The notes: a model not told the origin generated them from the letters alone. 64,000 nt of DNA from JAJDXW01 sp965243335 (GCA_965243335.1 OZ251545.1:1302001-1366000), one strand, 5' to 3'; counted from the stretch's first letter, positions 40,265 through 49,393 are shown. Program-made: numbers and translations.

Positions 40265-41920
40265 ATGACCTTGCGCTACAGCCTTCCGAAGCTGCGCGGA
40301 GACGTGCTCCGCGGAGACGCACTGGGCGGGATCACCGCCGCGTTCGTGGCCCTGCCCCTCGCGCTCGCCTACGGGGTGGCCTCCGGCATGGGGGCGGCGG
40401 CGGGCCTCTACGGCGCGATCGCGGTCGGCTTCTTCGCGGCGCTCTTCGGGGGCACCGCGACCCAGATCTCCGGCCCGACGGCGCCGATGGCGATCGTGAT
40501 GGGGGTCGTCATCGCGACCCATGCGGACACCCTCCCCGAAGCGGTGGCGGTGATCGTCCTCGGCGGCCTGCTGCAGGCCCTGCTCGGCGCGCTGAAGCTC
40601 GGCCGTTTCGTGGCCTTCACGCCCCACGTGGTCGTTTCGGGCTTCATGTCCGGCATCGGCGTCCTCGTCATGGCGATCCAGGTCCTGCCCTTCCTCGGAT
40701 CGGACCCTGTGCCCGGCGGCGCGGTCGGCATGATCCGCGCCCTGCCGGAGGCGTTGGGCCGGATCGAATGGAGCGCGGTGACGGTCGGGTGCGTGACCCT
40801 CGCCGTCACCGTCTTCTGGCCCCGCCGGCTCGCCAGGTACGTGCCCGGCCCGCTCGCGGGCCTCGTCCCGGGCACGCTCCTCGGCGCCTTGTGGCTGAGC
40901 GACGCGCCGGTCGTGGGGGCGGTGCCGGCCGGCCTGCCGGCGTTGCAGCTCGAGATGCCTTCCGTCGAGTTCCTCGCCCGCGCGGTCGAGCCCGCCGTCA
41001 CCCTCGCCCTGATCGGCTCCGTGGTCAGCCTCCTCACCTGCCTCGTGGCCGACTCGCTGACCCGGACGAGCCATGACCCGGACCGGGAGCTCGTCGGCCA
41101 GGGGGTCGGCAACATGGCCGCGGGGCTCGTCGGGGGGCTCCCCGGGGCCGGCACCCCGGTGTACACCGTGCCGAACATCCGCGCCGGCGGGAGGACCCGG
41201 GCCGCGGGGGTCGTGTTCGCGGCGTTGCTGCTCGCGCTCCTGCTCGGGCTCGGGCCGTACGTCGAGTCGATCCCCCTCGCCGCGCTTGCGGCCGTCCTGA
41301 TCAAGGTCGGCTGGGACCTGGTCGACTGGTCACTCCTCACCCGGCTGCACCGGATCCGGCGCGACCACCTCGTGGTCATGCTGACGACCCTGATCCTCGC
41401 GGTGTTCTTCGACCTCATCGTCGCGGTGGCGGCCGGGCTCGTGATCTCGGGGCTCACCCGCGCGGGATGGCTGGAGGAGACGGAGCACGACAGCGTGGTC
41501 TCCGTGCCGCTCCTCGACCAGATGTTCCTGTACGACGGGGAGGAGGTCGAGGGGGCCGACCCGTTCTCGGCCCAGGTCGGGATGGTGGCGCTCCGGGGGA
41601 CCCTCACCGTCACCTCGTCGAGGCGGCTCGTCAAGACGATCAGCATGGACCTCAAGGACCACGAGCTGGTCATCTTCGACTTCTCGGAGGCCGCCTACAT
41701 CGACGACAGCGCCGCCCTGGTGGTCAGGCAGCTCATCGAGATCGCGGCGGACGAGGGCACCCCGGCGCTCGCGATGGGGCTCTCCGGCGACGTTGCGGAG
41801 ACCCTCGCCTCCCTCGACGTGCTGCGGGGGATGCCGGCGGAGCGGATCGTCGAGGACATCGACGGGGCGCGCGAGGTCGCGAAGGCGCTCCTCGGCCTCG
41901 AGCCGCCGCCGGGCGCCTGA
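40265..41920 (+). CDS. SulP family anion transporter with STAS domain
   Basis: A 551-residue inner-membrane protein. It begins LRGDVLRGDALGGITAAFVALPLALAYGVASG, the SulP signature, and continues with about 12 membrane helices, including GGTATQISGPTAPMAIVMG and DSLTRTSHDPDRELVGQGVGNM, characteristic of SulP proteins. From about residue 435 a cytoplasmic STAS domain follows (ELVIFDFSEAAYIDDSAALVV). It likely carries sulfate, bicarbonate or another anion; sequence does not decide. It is downstream of the S24-like gene, with a purine-rich stretch before the ATG. Confidence 0.93.
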   Translation: MTLRYSLPKLRGDVLRGDALGGITAAFVALPLALAYGVASGMGAAAGLYGAIAVGFFAALFGGTATQISGPTAPMAIVMGVVIATHADTLPEAVAVIVLGGLLQALLGALKLGRFVAFTPHVVVSGFMSGIGVLVMAIQVLPFLGSDPVPGGAVGMIRALPEALGRIEWSAVTVGCVTLAVTVFWPRRLARYVPGPLAGLVPGTLLGALWLSDAPVVGAVPAGLPALQLEMPSVEFLARAVEPAVTLALIGSVVSLLTCLVADSLTRTSHDPDRELVGQGVGNMAAGLVGGLPGAGTPVYTVPNIRAGGRTRAAGVVFAALLLALLLGLGPYVESIPLAALAAVLIKVGWDLVDWSLLTRLHRIRRDHLVVMLTTLILAVFFDLIVAVAAGLVISGLTRAGWLEETEHDSVVSVPLLDQMFLYDGEEVEGADPFSAQVGMVALRGTLTVTSSRRLVKTISMDLKDHELVIFDFSEAAYIDDSAALVVRQLIEIAADEGTPALAMGLSGDVAETLASLDVLRGMPAERIVEDIDGAREVAKALLGLEPPPGA

Positions 41921-42223
41921 TCCGGCCTCCTGTGCGGACGTTTGAGCCGATCTGCGCGGAACATCCGGGTGACCGGCCCCTGGGAACGCTTGTTTCCCGC
42001 CCCCATCCTCGTCATTCCCGCGAAAGCGGGAATCCACGCGTCCTGGGAACGCTTGTGTCCCGCCCGCACAGAGAGGTGAAGCGCCCGTGAACGAAAGTGC
42101 GGGCGAGACACAAGCGTTCCCAGGGCGCCCACGTCACCACGGACGCACCCGCGAGAGGTGTGCTTGACGAAAAACCCAACTGCCCGCGGGCCTTGGCGCA
42201 GCGCCCGGCTTGCCGGTAGCGGG
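41921..42223. other. Intergenic region with repeat elements
   Basis: No gene. It contains one half-copy (TGGGAACGCTTGTTTCCCGC, ~41981), a 20-bp palindrome (42014-42033), inverted-repeat element copy 4 (42044-42122) and a flank resembling GTGTGCTTGACGAAAAACCC (~42158). A sequence near 41945 (GAGCCGATCTGCGCGGAA) recurs near 47939. Confidence 0.78.
42044..42122. repeat. Dispersed inverted-repeat element, copy 4
   Basis: Left arm 42044-42069 and right arm 42097-42122, 79 bp in all, with interior GGTGAAGCGCCCGTGAACGA. It is the best-preserved copy and the arms pair almost perfectly. Confidence 0.9.
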
Positions 42224-42646
<423 letters not shown>

Positions 42647-42665
42647 CGCGCGGCGGGACTGCGGC

Positions 42666-44579
42666 TCAGAAGCCCGCGAGTTGCTCGCCGGTCGGCTCGG
42701 CGCAGCAGTACCAGGGCTCGGAGTGGCAGGGGATCGGCGCGCCGAGGTCGCCCGGAAGGGCGGGGGCGGGCGCCCCGAGGGCCTCGTGGGCGAGCGCCCA
42801 GGCGGAGGCGAACGTCTCCTCCCGGGAGGCCCCGTTCCCGCTGTCGCGCTCGATCAGGTCCGCGACCCGCGCCTGGAGCGCGTCCACCCGCGGGTCGGGA
42901 TGGCGCCACGGATAGCCGAGGAGGGCCCGGTCGAAGGGGCCGACGAGGTCCCGGACCTCGGGCAGCTCGAGCAGCCGCGAGCCGTCCGGGACGAGCAGCC
43001 GGATGGAGAGCTGCACCGGCGGGACGCTCGCGACGAGCCCGAGGGCGGCGATGCGTTCGAGGAGGTCCCGGTACCCGGCGAGGGTGGTCCAGGGGGTGAA
43101 GGCGACGAAGGTGGGGGCGAGGGCGATCCCGGCCGCGCGCATCAGGCCCGCCGCGGCCTCGAAGTCGTCCGTCGTGTGGTTCTTGCGGAGCCGAGAGAGG
43201 ATTTCGTCGTCGACCGCCTCCACCGCCGAGGTGATGAAGAGGCAGCCCGCGTCGCGGAGGGCCGGCAGGCGCCCCCGGTAGCGGAGCAGGTGCTCGATCT
43301 TGATGGTGGCGTCGAACGTGAGCCGGGGGTGTTCGGCATGCATCGCGGCGACGATGCGAAGGGCGTGGGTCGGGCCGTTGAAGAAGTCCGGGTCCCCGAA
43401 CGAGATGTGCTCGGCCCCGGCCGCGACCTGCTGGCGGACGTCGGCGAGGACCACGTCGCGGGGCACTATCCGGAAGCGGCCGTCGTACACCGGGACGATG
43501 GGGCAGTGGCGGCAGAGGTGCTTGCAGCCGCGGCTCGCCTCCGCGAAGCCGACGGTCCGTTTGCCGCCGTCCGGGAGCTCGAGCTTCGCGTACTGGTCGA
43601 GTGGAGGGAGGCCGCTCCGGTCGGGAACGAGGAAGTCGATCTTGCCGAGATGGACGCCGCGCGCGGGGTCGTCGTGCGAGCCGGCCCCCGGCATGGTCTC
43701 CCCCTGCCGTCGGCTCCCGGCGCCGAGGGTCGCCGCCCCGTCCTGATTCACACCCGGCCCGCCCCTTGGTGATGGGGCCGGTGTCCGGTCCCTGGCTCCG
43801 GGGGCCGCCGCTCCGTCCCGGTTGGCGTTGCATGAATCGCCGATCCCGTACCCTCGGTTTCGCGCCGCCCGGGACCCCGCATCCGGCATATGTTTCCGAT
43901 GCGGGGTGGAGTCGCCTCCTGCGGCCCCGGCGGCCTGTTCCCGGGCGCCGTTACGGGCGCTGGCGTTGGTGTGGGCGCCGGTGGCGGCGTGGGCGCGGGC
44001 GCGGGCCTCGGAGCGACCAGGGCGGCGGCCCGGATCGGGTCCTTTGCCGCGACCGTCACCGTGACCGGGGCCGGGGCCGTAGCCGTCCCGGCACTCGCGG
44101 GCGAGGGCGACGAGGGCCGGCTCGACCTCCCCGCCGAGCACCGCCTCGGCCCCGAGCTCGCGGAAGTAACCCTCGTTGACCGGGGCGTACAGCCCGAACA
44201 CGGCGAGCCGGGCGCGGGGCGCGAGGGCGCGGAGCCGGCCGAAGGCGGCGGCCGCGATCCGCCCCGCGGTGTGCATCGGGAGGTGGACCGCGACGAGCCC
44301 CGCGCCGCCGAGCGCCTCTGGATCGAGGCGTTCGCGCGAGAGGTCGATGCAGCGCACTGGAAAGCCCGCGCCGCGCAGCCACGCCGCCGCCTCGGCGAGC
44401 CCGAACGGCTGGCGCCCGAGCTCGTAGGGGCTGACGAGCACCACCGGGAAGCTCTCCTCGGCCGCACGCCGGGGGGCCGGCTCTCCGGCCGCCGCCCCGT
44501 TCGCCGTCCCTTCCGCCACGCTGGGCGCCGCATGGCGCATTGCCGGCGCGGAGCCTTCCCGGGGGGCGGGTCCCGTCAT
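42666..44579 (-). CDS. CCAEP-tail radical SAM protein with B12-binding-like N-terminus and long insert
   Basis: A 637-residue protein. The N-terminal part (FPVVLVSPYELGRQPFGLAE...) looks like a B12-binding-type Rossmann domain. The radical SAM cysteines are CKHLCRHC (CxxxCxxC). The C-terminus ends WYCCAEPTGEQLAGF, the tail defining the CUAEP/CCAEP-tail radical SAM family, some of which carry selenocysteine there; here both codons are TGC. Between the domains (residues ~165-290) is a Gly/Ala/Arg/Asp-rich insert with repeated MPDAGS/MPGAGS motifs not expected in the family. The start at 44579 falls inside a stretch resembling the tusD promoter region. The reaction is unknown. Confidence 0.85.
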   Translation of the reverse strand: MTGPAPREGSAPAMRHAAPSVAEGTANGAAAGEPAPRRAAEESFPVVLVSPYELGRQPFGLAEAAAWLRGAGFPVRCIDLSRERLDPEALGGAGLVAVHLPMHTAGRIAAAAFGRLRALAPRARLAVFGLYAPVNEGYFRELGAEAVLGGEVEPALVALARECRDGYGPGPGHGDGRGKGPDPGRRPGRSEARARAHAATGAHTNASARNGAREQAAGAAGGDSTPHRKHMPDAGSRAARNRGYGIGDSCNANRDGAAAPGARDRTPAPSPRGGPGVNQDGAATLGAGSRRQGETMPGAGSHDDPARGVHLGKIDFLVPDRSGLPPLDQYAKLELPDGGKRTVGFAEASRGCKHLCRHCPIVPVYDGRFRIVPRDVVLADVRQQVAAGAEHISFGDPDFFNGPTHALRIVAAMHAEHPRLTFDATIKIEHLLRYRGRLPALRDAGCLFITSAVEAVDDEILSRLRKNHTTDDFEAAAGLMRAAGIALAPTFVAFTPWTTLAGYRDLLERIAALGLVASVPPVQLSIRLLVPDGSRLLELPEVRDLVGPFDRALLGYPWRHPDPRVDALQARVADLIERDSGNGASREETFASAWALAHEALGAPAPALPGDLGAPIPCHSEPWYCCAEPTGEQLAGF

Positions 44580-44700
44580 GCTGTCGCGGCGTCCGTCAAC
44601 CCGGGGTCCTGCCGGTCCCAGGGCGCCGGCACTGCACGGCGTTTCACGCGCGCGGCGCTCGACGGTGGATACGACGTCCTGCGCGCCTTCTCTTGCCACC
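44535..44700 (+). pseudogene. Degraded copy of the tusD 5' region
   Basis: From ATTGCCGGCGC (44535) through about 44700 the sequence aligns with 45920-46075, the upstream region and first ~40 codons of tusD. The best-preserved stretch is GGCGTTTCACGCGCGCGGCG. The reading frame is broken by substitutions and small indels. Together with intact tusD it forms ~160-bp direct repeats around the Rpn gene. Confidence 0.85.
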
Positions 44701-44722
44701 GAGCGGGCCGGGACGCAGCTCG

Positions 44723-45733
44723 TCAGGAGGGGCGGTCAAGGCGTTCCGCCCGGCCGAGCAGCTCGGCGCCCGTGCCGCACTCGATGATCCACTCGCCGAT
44801 CATGGCGAGGCGATCGGGGTCCGAGAAACGATCCAGCATCCCCGAGAGCCTTTCGGCCGTTTCAAGGTCGAACTTCCGCTCCGCCATACGACACAGCAGC
44901 GCCCGTTCTTCGGCGCGTCCGCGTTCGATGCCGCGTTCAAGACCCAGTTCGAGCCCCTGCTCCCGGCCTTGGCGAAGCCACTCCTCGGTCCATTCCTTCA
45001 CCCGTTCCGCCAGCATCGCTCCTCCTCCTTCCAGCACCCGCACCACCGGCAGGGCGGCCTCGTCGAACCGCCCTCCCGGCAGCACCACCTGACGAATCCA
45101 CCCCACGAACGCGCGGCGCAGCTCGTCGTCCTCCGGGCTCCGCAGCCAATCCGACAGCGCCGCCAGCACTTCCGAAAGGCTCTCCGCCGAGCCGCTGTTC
45201 TCGAGCGCCACCAGGGCCGACACCAGATTCCGGCGGGGAAGATCGTCCTCCCCCCATCGCCCCTCGTCAAGCAGGAAGTACCGCTGCGACGGCTGGAAGC
45301 ACGCCAGCGCCTCCTTTGCCGGAGCGATGAGGTCCGCCACCTCGACCGGGGCGGTCCAGCGGGGGCGCCCGTTGTACAGCACCACCGGCAGCACGGGGGG
45401 CAGCCGCCCGTCGTCGTCGAGCGCCCCGCGACGGATGAGGTCCTGGTACAGCAGGCCGGTGTAGACCAGGGTGCGCACGGCCATGTACGGGTCGACGGTG
45501 GACTGGAACTCGAGCATCACCAGCAGGTAGAGCCACGTCTTCTTGTGGGATTGGACCCGCCACACCACGTCGCTGCGGCGCTGGCGGAGGTCGTCGCTCA
45601 CGTACTCCGCGGGAAGCTTCTCGAGCGTCGAGAAGTCGATCTCATCACACCACTCCGGGGCGGCGAACCCGCGCAGCAGGTCCTCGACCATCCGGGGCTG
45701 GGAGAACAGGTCCTTGTACGCGGCGTCGTGCAT
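44723..45733 (-). CDS. Rpn-family (PD-(D/E)XK) recombination-promoting nuclease / putative transposase
   Basis: A 336-residue protein. It begins MHDAAYKDLFSQPRMVEDLL, typical of Rpn proteins. The nuclease core reads RQRRSDVVWRV ... WLYLLVMLEFQSTVDPYMAVR, with the Asp and the E-x-Q of the PD-(D/E)XK site. The C-terminal half is helical with a charged coiled-coil-like stretch (REQGLELGLERGIERGRAEE) as in many relatives. Rpn proteins increase recombination and spread by horizontal transfer. This one sits between a broken and an intact copy of the tusD 5' end, which suggests that the gene arrived together with a local duplication. Confidence 0.9.
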   Translation of the reverse strand: MHDAAYKDLFSQPRMVEDLLRGFAAPEWCDEIDFSTLEKLPAEYVSDDLRQRRSDVVWRVQSHKKTWLYLLVMLEFQSTVDPYMAVRTLVYTGLLYQDLIRRGALDDDGRLPPVLPVVLYNGRPRWTAPVEVADLIAPAKEALACFQPSQRYFLLDEGRWGEDDLPRRNLVSALVALENSGSAESLSEVLAALSDWLRSPEDDELRRAFVGWIRQVVLPGGRFDEAALPVVRVLEGGGAMLAERVKEWTEEWLRQGREQGLELGLERGIERGRAEERALLCRMAERKFDLETAERLSGMLDRFSDPDRLAMIGEWIIECGTGAELLGRAERLDRPS

Positions 45734-45960
45734 GGGGGGGACGATAGCGCCGCAGCGTCGCCCGCACTACGGGCGTCCGGCTCGAGAAGACCGGGAAATC
45801 GGCGCGATCTTTGTGCGCCGATCTCTCGGGCGGGCCGCTCCCCTGGCCTACGGCGCGTCATCTCGTCCGCGCCGGGGAGAGGCCCGACGGGAGACGCCCC
45901 GCCCCGGGGGCCGCGTGGTACATTGCCGGCGCATCGACTTCGGGGGGTGCGGATCCCGTC

Positions 45961-46350
45961 ATGCGGTTCGCGGTGCTCGTCAACTCGGGACCCTACCAGC
46001 ACCAGGGCGCCGACACCGCGTGGCGTTTCACGCGCGCGGCGCTCGACGGCGGGCACGAGGTCCTGCGCGTCTTCTTCTATCACGACGGCGCGAACAACGG
46101 GAACCGCCTCTCGGTTCCGCCCCAGGACGAACGCAACGTGGGCGCCCGCTGGAGCCGGCTCGCGACCGAGCGGGGGCTCGACCTCGTGGTCTGCGTCGCG
46201 GCCGGGCAGCGGCGCGGCATCCTCGACGCGGCCGAGCGCCGCCGCCACGGCAAGGACGCGGACGTGCTCGCGCCGGGGTTCCGGATCGCGGGCCTCGGCC
46301 TCCTCGCGGAAGCCGCCATCCTGGCCGACCGCTTCGTCACCTTCGGCTGA
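45961..46350 (+). CDS. tusD: Sulfur relay protein TusD/DsrE
   Basis: TusD works in the TusBCD complex that passes persulfide sulfur from TusA to TusE for tRNA 2-thiouridine synthesis; DsrE homologues serve sulfur oxidation. The 129-residue protein starts MRFAVLVNSGPYQHQGADTA and keeps the active-site Cys in LVVCVAAGQRRGI (~residue 78). It ends AEAAILADRFVTFG as usual. The ATG is eight bases before the downstream gene's region and lies at the end of a duplicated stretch. tusC follows after 7 bp. Confidence 0.93.
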   Translation: MRFAVLVNSGPYQHQGADTAWRFTRAALDGGHEVLRVFFYHDGANNGNRLSVPPQDERNVGARWSRLATERGLDLVVCVAAGQRRGILDAAERRRHGKDADVLAPGFRIAGLGLLAEAAILADRFVTFG

Positions 46351-46357
46351 CGGACGG

Positions 46358-46729
46358 ATGCCGGAGCGGGTCCGGAAGCGCTTGCTCTACCTCATGCGGC
46401 GGCCCCCGCACGGCTCGATCTTCGCCCAGGAGGGCCTGGAGACGGTGCTCATCGGGGCGGCCTTCGAGCAGTCGGTGAGCCTCCTCTTCCTCGACGACGG
46501 GGTATTCGTGCTCAAGCGCGGGCAGGACACGGCGGGGGTCGGGCTCAAGGACTTCGCGAAGGGGTTCCGCGCGCTCCCGGACTACGACGTCGAGCATCTC
46601 TACGTCGAGGATCGGTCGCTCGCCGAGCGCGGGCTCACCCCGGCCGACCTCATCATGGAGGTCGAGACGGTGACCCCGGAGCAGGCTAGTGCCCTCATCG
46701 ACGCGCACGACGTCGTCCTGAGCTTCTAG
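46358..46729 (+). CDS. tusC: Sulfur relay protein TusC/DsrF
   Basis: The 123-residue partner of TusD. It contains RRPPHGSIFAQEGLETVLIGAAF and SLLFLDDGVFVLKRGQDT, characteristic of TusC/DsrF. It starts 7 bp after tusD, clearly one operon. The expected third gene, tusB (~95 residues), is not found downstream; the sequence changes to lower GC within about 130 bp. Either tusB lies elsewhere or it was lost at the island boundary. Confidence 0.92.
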   Translation: MPERVRKRLLYLMRRPPHGSIFAQEGLETVLIGAAFEQSVSLLFLDDGVFVLKRGQDTAGVGLKDFAKGFRALPDYDVEHLYVEDRSLAERGLTPADLIMEVETVTPEQASALIDAHDVVLSF

Positions 46730-47089
46730 CCCGGGCGGATCTGCTCCGTGCGGCCCATGCACCAGCAAGGTCGAAGTCGTCCCTGCGGCCCGGGAACGTC
46801 GGGAAGCGGTAGCGGCTGCCTGTCGGCGTCGAAGTGGCCGGACAGATTGGGGTGCGTTGGTGATATGGGCCTGTCCCAGGATCGAAGATTGTGGCGTCCA
46901 CGTTCTGATGTACAAGTTGAGTGCACGGAGAATCAACAAGTTACTGGCCTCATCGGAGCTGATGCAGATGCGATGGCAATTCAGGGACGGATTCATGTTG
47001 ACACTGAGTTCTCGGAGGGTAAGATCCCGCTCCGCTCCGTGGCAAGGGATCGGAGCGCAAGTAATCGAGAACCGCCGAGGAGTGAGAAA
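46730..47089. other. Transition to lower-GC DNA, no gene recognised
   Basis: After tusC the composition falls from GC-rich to roughly balanced at about 46855. Short open frames exist on both strands but none shows recognisable features. A GAGGAG ribosome binding site for the next gene ends this interval. Confidence 0.5.
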
Positions 47090-47413
47090 ATGAAAGACGC
47101 CATCTGGTTGTCTTATGATCTGGGAGTTAGCGGAGACTACGAAGGCATGTATTCCTGGCTCGATAATCACGATGCCAGGGAATGCGGATCGAGCACCGCA
47201 TTCCTGAAATTCTCCCATCAAGGCGATCTGATGGAAGATCTGAAGAAAGAAATCTCTGACAACGTTGAACTGAAGAAGCGCTCGAGGATATATGTCGCTC
47301 ACGAGCGTGACGGCAAGCTGCGAGGACGTTTCCTGATCGGTCGGCGGAAGGGCGCGCCTTGGGAAGGCTACGGCAACCAGGGTGTCGTCGAGGAAGATGC
47401 AGGTGACGCATGA
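47090..47413 (+). CDS. Small ferredoxin-like-fold protein (Cas2/VapD/SinR-like?), putative antitoxin or partner of PIN protein
   Basis: A 107-residue protein with a strong GAGGAG ribosome binding site. The pattern of predicted strands and helices (IWLSYDLG strand, GDYEGMYSWLDNH helix, STAFLKF strand, LMEDLKKEIS helix, RIYVAHERDGKLRGRFLIG strand pair) resembles the Cas2/VapD/SinR ferredoxin-like fold; this is inference from pattern, not a proven match. Its stop overlaps the start of the PIN gene by 4 bp (ATGA), the usual coupling of toxin-antitoxin pairs. Lower GC than the surrounding genes indicates transfer. I do not recognise a named family. Confidence 0.65.
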   Translation: MKDAIWLSYDLGVSGDYEGMYSWLDNHDARECGSSTAFLKFSHQGDLMEDLKKEISDNVELKKRSRIYVAHERDGKLRGRFLIGRRKGAPWEGYGNQGVVEEDAGDA

Positions 47414-47840
47414 TGAATTCGGGCCGGGGAGGATTGCTGGTGGATACCGGATTCTTCATTGCACTGTACGATGCGAGAGATCAGCACCATGATCGGCTCT
47501 TTCGAAAGAAGAGTGGTTGGAGATGCTTCCAGTCATCCTGCCGTGGCCGGTATTGTACGAGACGATAAACACACGTTTTTCCAGAAGACGAGACGTCATG
47601 ATGCGGCTCGATGCCATAGTCACCCATCACCGCACGGAATTGCTTGATGATTCACGATACCGGGACGAGTCATATCAAGCGGTTATCGAGTCCACACGCC
47701 GGGGTCCTCGACTGAGTCTGGTGGACGCCGTACTTCAGGCTGTAATCGAAGATACCAATGTTGACGTTTCGGCGATGTTGACGTTCAATCCGAGAGACTT
47801 CAGTGAAATCTGTTCGCGTAATTCGGTCGAGTTACTTTAG
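47410..47840 (+). pseudogene. PIN-domain (VapC-like) gene broken by a frameshift
   Basis: The first frame (from ATG 47410) encodes GGLLVDTGFFIALYDARDQHHDRLFRK, the N-terminal PIN strand with its first acidic residue. The homologous continuation EWLEMLPVILPWPVLYETINTRF lies in another frame, which continues to 47840 through SLVDAVLQAVIEDTNVDVSAMLTFNPRDFSEIC, the C-terminal acidic part. A single-base change near 47500-47512 (in TTTCGAAAGAAGAG) would restore one gene of about 142 residues. It could be an inactivated toxin, a sequencing error, or less likely programmed frameshifting. Confidence 0.85.
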
Positions 47841-48251
47841 GCCGCAGTTCCCCCGGAATTCGGGGTCCGGATCGGGGGTAACCCCATTGCATTCAAATCG
47901 AGAACGCCTCGTTGTCGAGACTCATATGTAGGTTCTTAAGCCGATCTGCGTGGAATCCGGGTGACAAGCACCCCGAAATCCCTGTTCCAAAGCCGGAATG
48001 ACCAAGGGCAACCGGGAGATTCCGCTTAAGTACCTAACCTATGTGTCGAGACTACCGGCCGGGGCCGTCCGCAACGTATGACCTGATTACGTACAAAGCT
48101 CAGGTAAATCAGCCCGTCATTCCCGCGAAAGCGGGAATCCACTTCAATCGAAAGTCTCTGGATTCCCGCTTTCGCGGGAATGACGGATTTTCGCAGGGCC
48201 TGTGCCCGGGTTTCCATCGACGCCAGAGCGCAAGCTGGGCTTTGTACGTAA
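47841..48251. other. Intergenic region containing MITE copy B
   Basis: No gene. The first part holds a stretch near 47939 (AAGCCGATCTGCGTGGAA) shared with 41945. The MITE occupies 48082-48256. Confidence 0.75.
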
Positions 48252-48256
48252 TCAGG
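48082..48256. mobile_element. MITE copy B (175 bp) with 17-bp terminal inverted repeats
   Basis: The terminal repeats CCTGATTACGTACAAAG (48082-48098) and its exact complement (48240-48256) enclose two inverted 20-bp palindromes (48119-48138 and 48162-48181). It matches copy A at 36714-36902. Its right end supplies the stop codon that truncates the SRPBCC reading frame, so the insertion disrupted that gene. Confidence 0.9.
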
Positions 48257-48503
48257 ACGCATGAAGCTCATCGACGCTCGCGTTGCCTTCCAGCCGATAC
48301 CGGCCGCCGGGCTCGAGGTCGCCGTGAACCGGCAGGAACCAGCGCGGAATGCGCTGGCGGTTCGTCACCGCGTCCCAGAGGTCGTCGACCGTCGTGCCGC
48401 AGCCGCGCGACAGCGTGACGGCGCCGTCCGTCCGTCCGTCGCGCTCGACCATCGACACCGAGCGCTCCGGCGCGGCGAGGTGGCTCTCGACGTCGAAGTC
48501 CAT
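48252..48503 (-). pseudogene. SRPBCC/AHSA1-family gene, truncated by the MITE
   Basis: The surviving 83 residues include VDDLWDAVTNRQRIPRWFLPVHGDLEPGGRYRLEGNAS, the N-terminal part of the SRPBCC (Bet v1-like) family, which usually has ~150 residues or more. After EGNAS the homology ends, and the stop codon lies inside the MITE terminal repeat. The rest of the gene is not found on the other side of the element. Confidence 0.85.
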
Positions 48504-48549
48504 GATCCCGATCCGTGTTTCGACGAGGTTGAACCGGTGGAAGCGAAAT

Positions 48550-48625
48550 TGGCGTCCCCAACGGGATTCGAACCCGTGTCTCAGCCTTGAAAGGGCTGAA
48601 TCCTGGACCTCTGGACGATGGGGAC
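48550..48625 (-). tRNA. tRNA-Glu (anticodon UUC)
   Basis: The minus strand folds into a 76-nt cloverleaf: acceptor GTCCCCA/TGGGGAC, anticodon stem CAGCC/GGCTG with loop CTTTCAA giving anticodon TTC, T-loop GGTTCGAATCC and an encoded 3' CCA. The sequence resembles E. coli tRNA-Glu. A -10-like TATACT on the minus strand at 48694-48689 lies about 64 bp upstream. The gene sits at the edge of a region rich in defence and toxin-antitoxin genes. Confidence 0.97.
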
Positions 48626-49393
48626 GCGACAGGTTCGGGGCCGTCGCCGAGCATTCGCCTCGTCTCTCGCGACGCCGCGCGGGACTTCAGTATATGCCGC
48701 CCGACTCTCCGGGCACAATGCAATGCCCGGTTTCCCGGCGCGGAGGCGTCCAGCCGCTCTGCACGGCCGTCGCGCGTCCGTCGCGCGCTGCCGAGGCCGC
48801 ATGGGCCGGGGCGTCCGCCGCGCCGGGTGTCGTCCGCAGAGCTCGTGTCCGGACAAGGGGACGACGGCCGCGAGGACTGGACGACGGAGCGCCCCTGCAC
48901 AGCCTCGATACCCTGCCCGGCGAACTCGCGACCCGCGGTCGCAACACCTGCCGGGTTCCGGCCGGCCCCTCGGCTCCGCCCCTGTCTGTGCTCACCGAGC
49001 CGACGCCGACCCAGCGCCGCGCTGCACGCCTCATCGAATCGTTCCCAGTACCGGGAACCTCAGAAAGCTGAAAATTTCATATCCAAACAATCAGTTGAGC
49101 CTTGTCCGGTCCGGGGAACTTCGGTTTGGCGGCCGCGCAAGCCCTGCCGTGTCCGGACGATCACCCCGCGCCCGGCCTGCCGGGGCGTGGCGGCGCACCG
49201 GACGAACCTTTCCCGGGTCCTCTCCGGTCGGATCCGGAACCGAACTCATTTCGTTGATCAGAAATCATAATTCACGATCCGACGCCTTCGTGGCCCCCCT
49301 CCCCCTCGACCGTTCTGTCCCCGCTCCCGGAAGCCAAGGGAAGCGCGCGATCCGGTATCGTTCCGTCCTGGCTGGCGCAGGGGAGGGCGGGAC
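48626..49393. other. 768-bp region without a recognised gene
   Basis: Open frames are present on both strands because of high GC, but none has recognisable motifs. The tRNA promoter probably lies near 48690. Near 49070-49100 composition dips briefly (AAAATTTCATATCCAAACAA), perhaps a junction left by recombination downstream of the tRNA gene. Confidence 0.5.
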
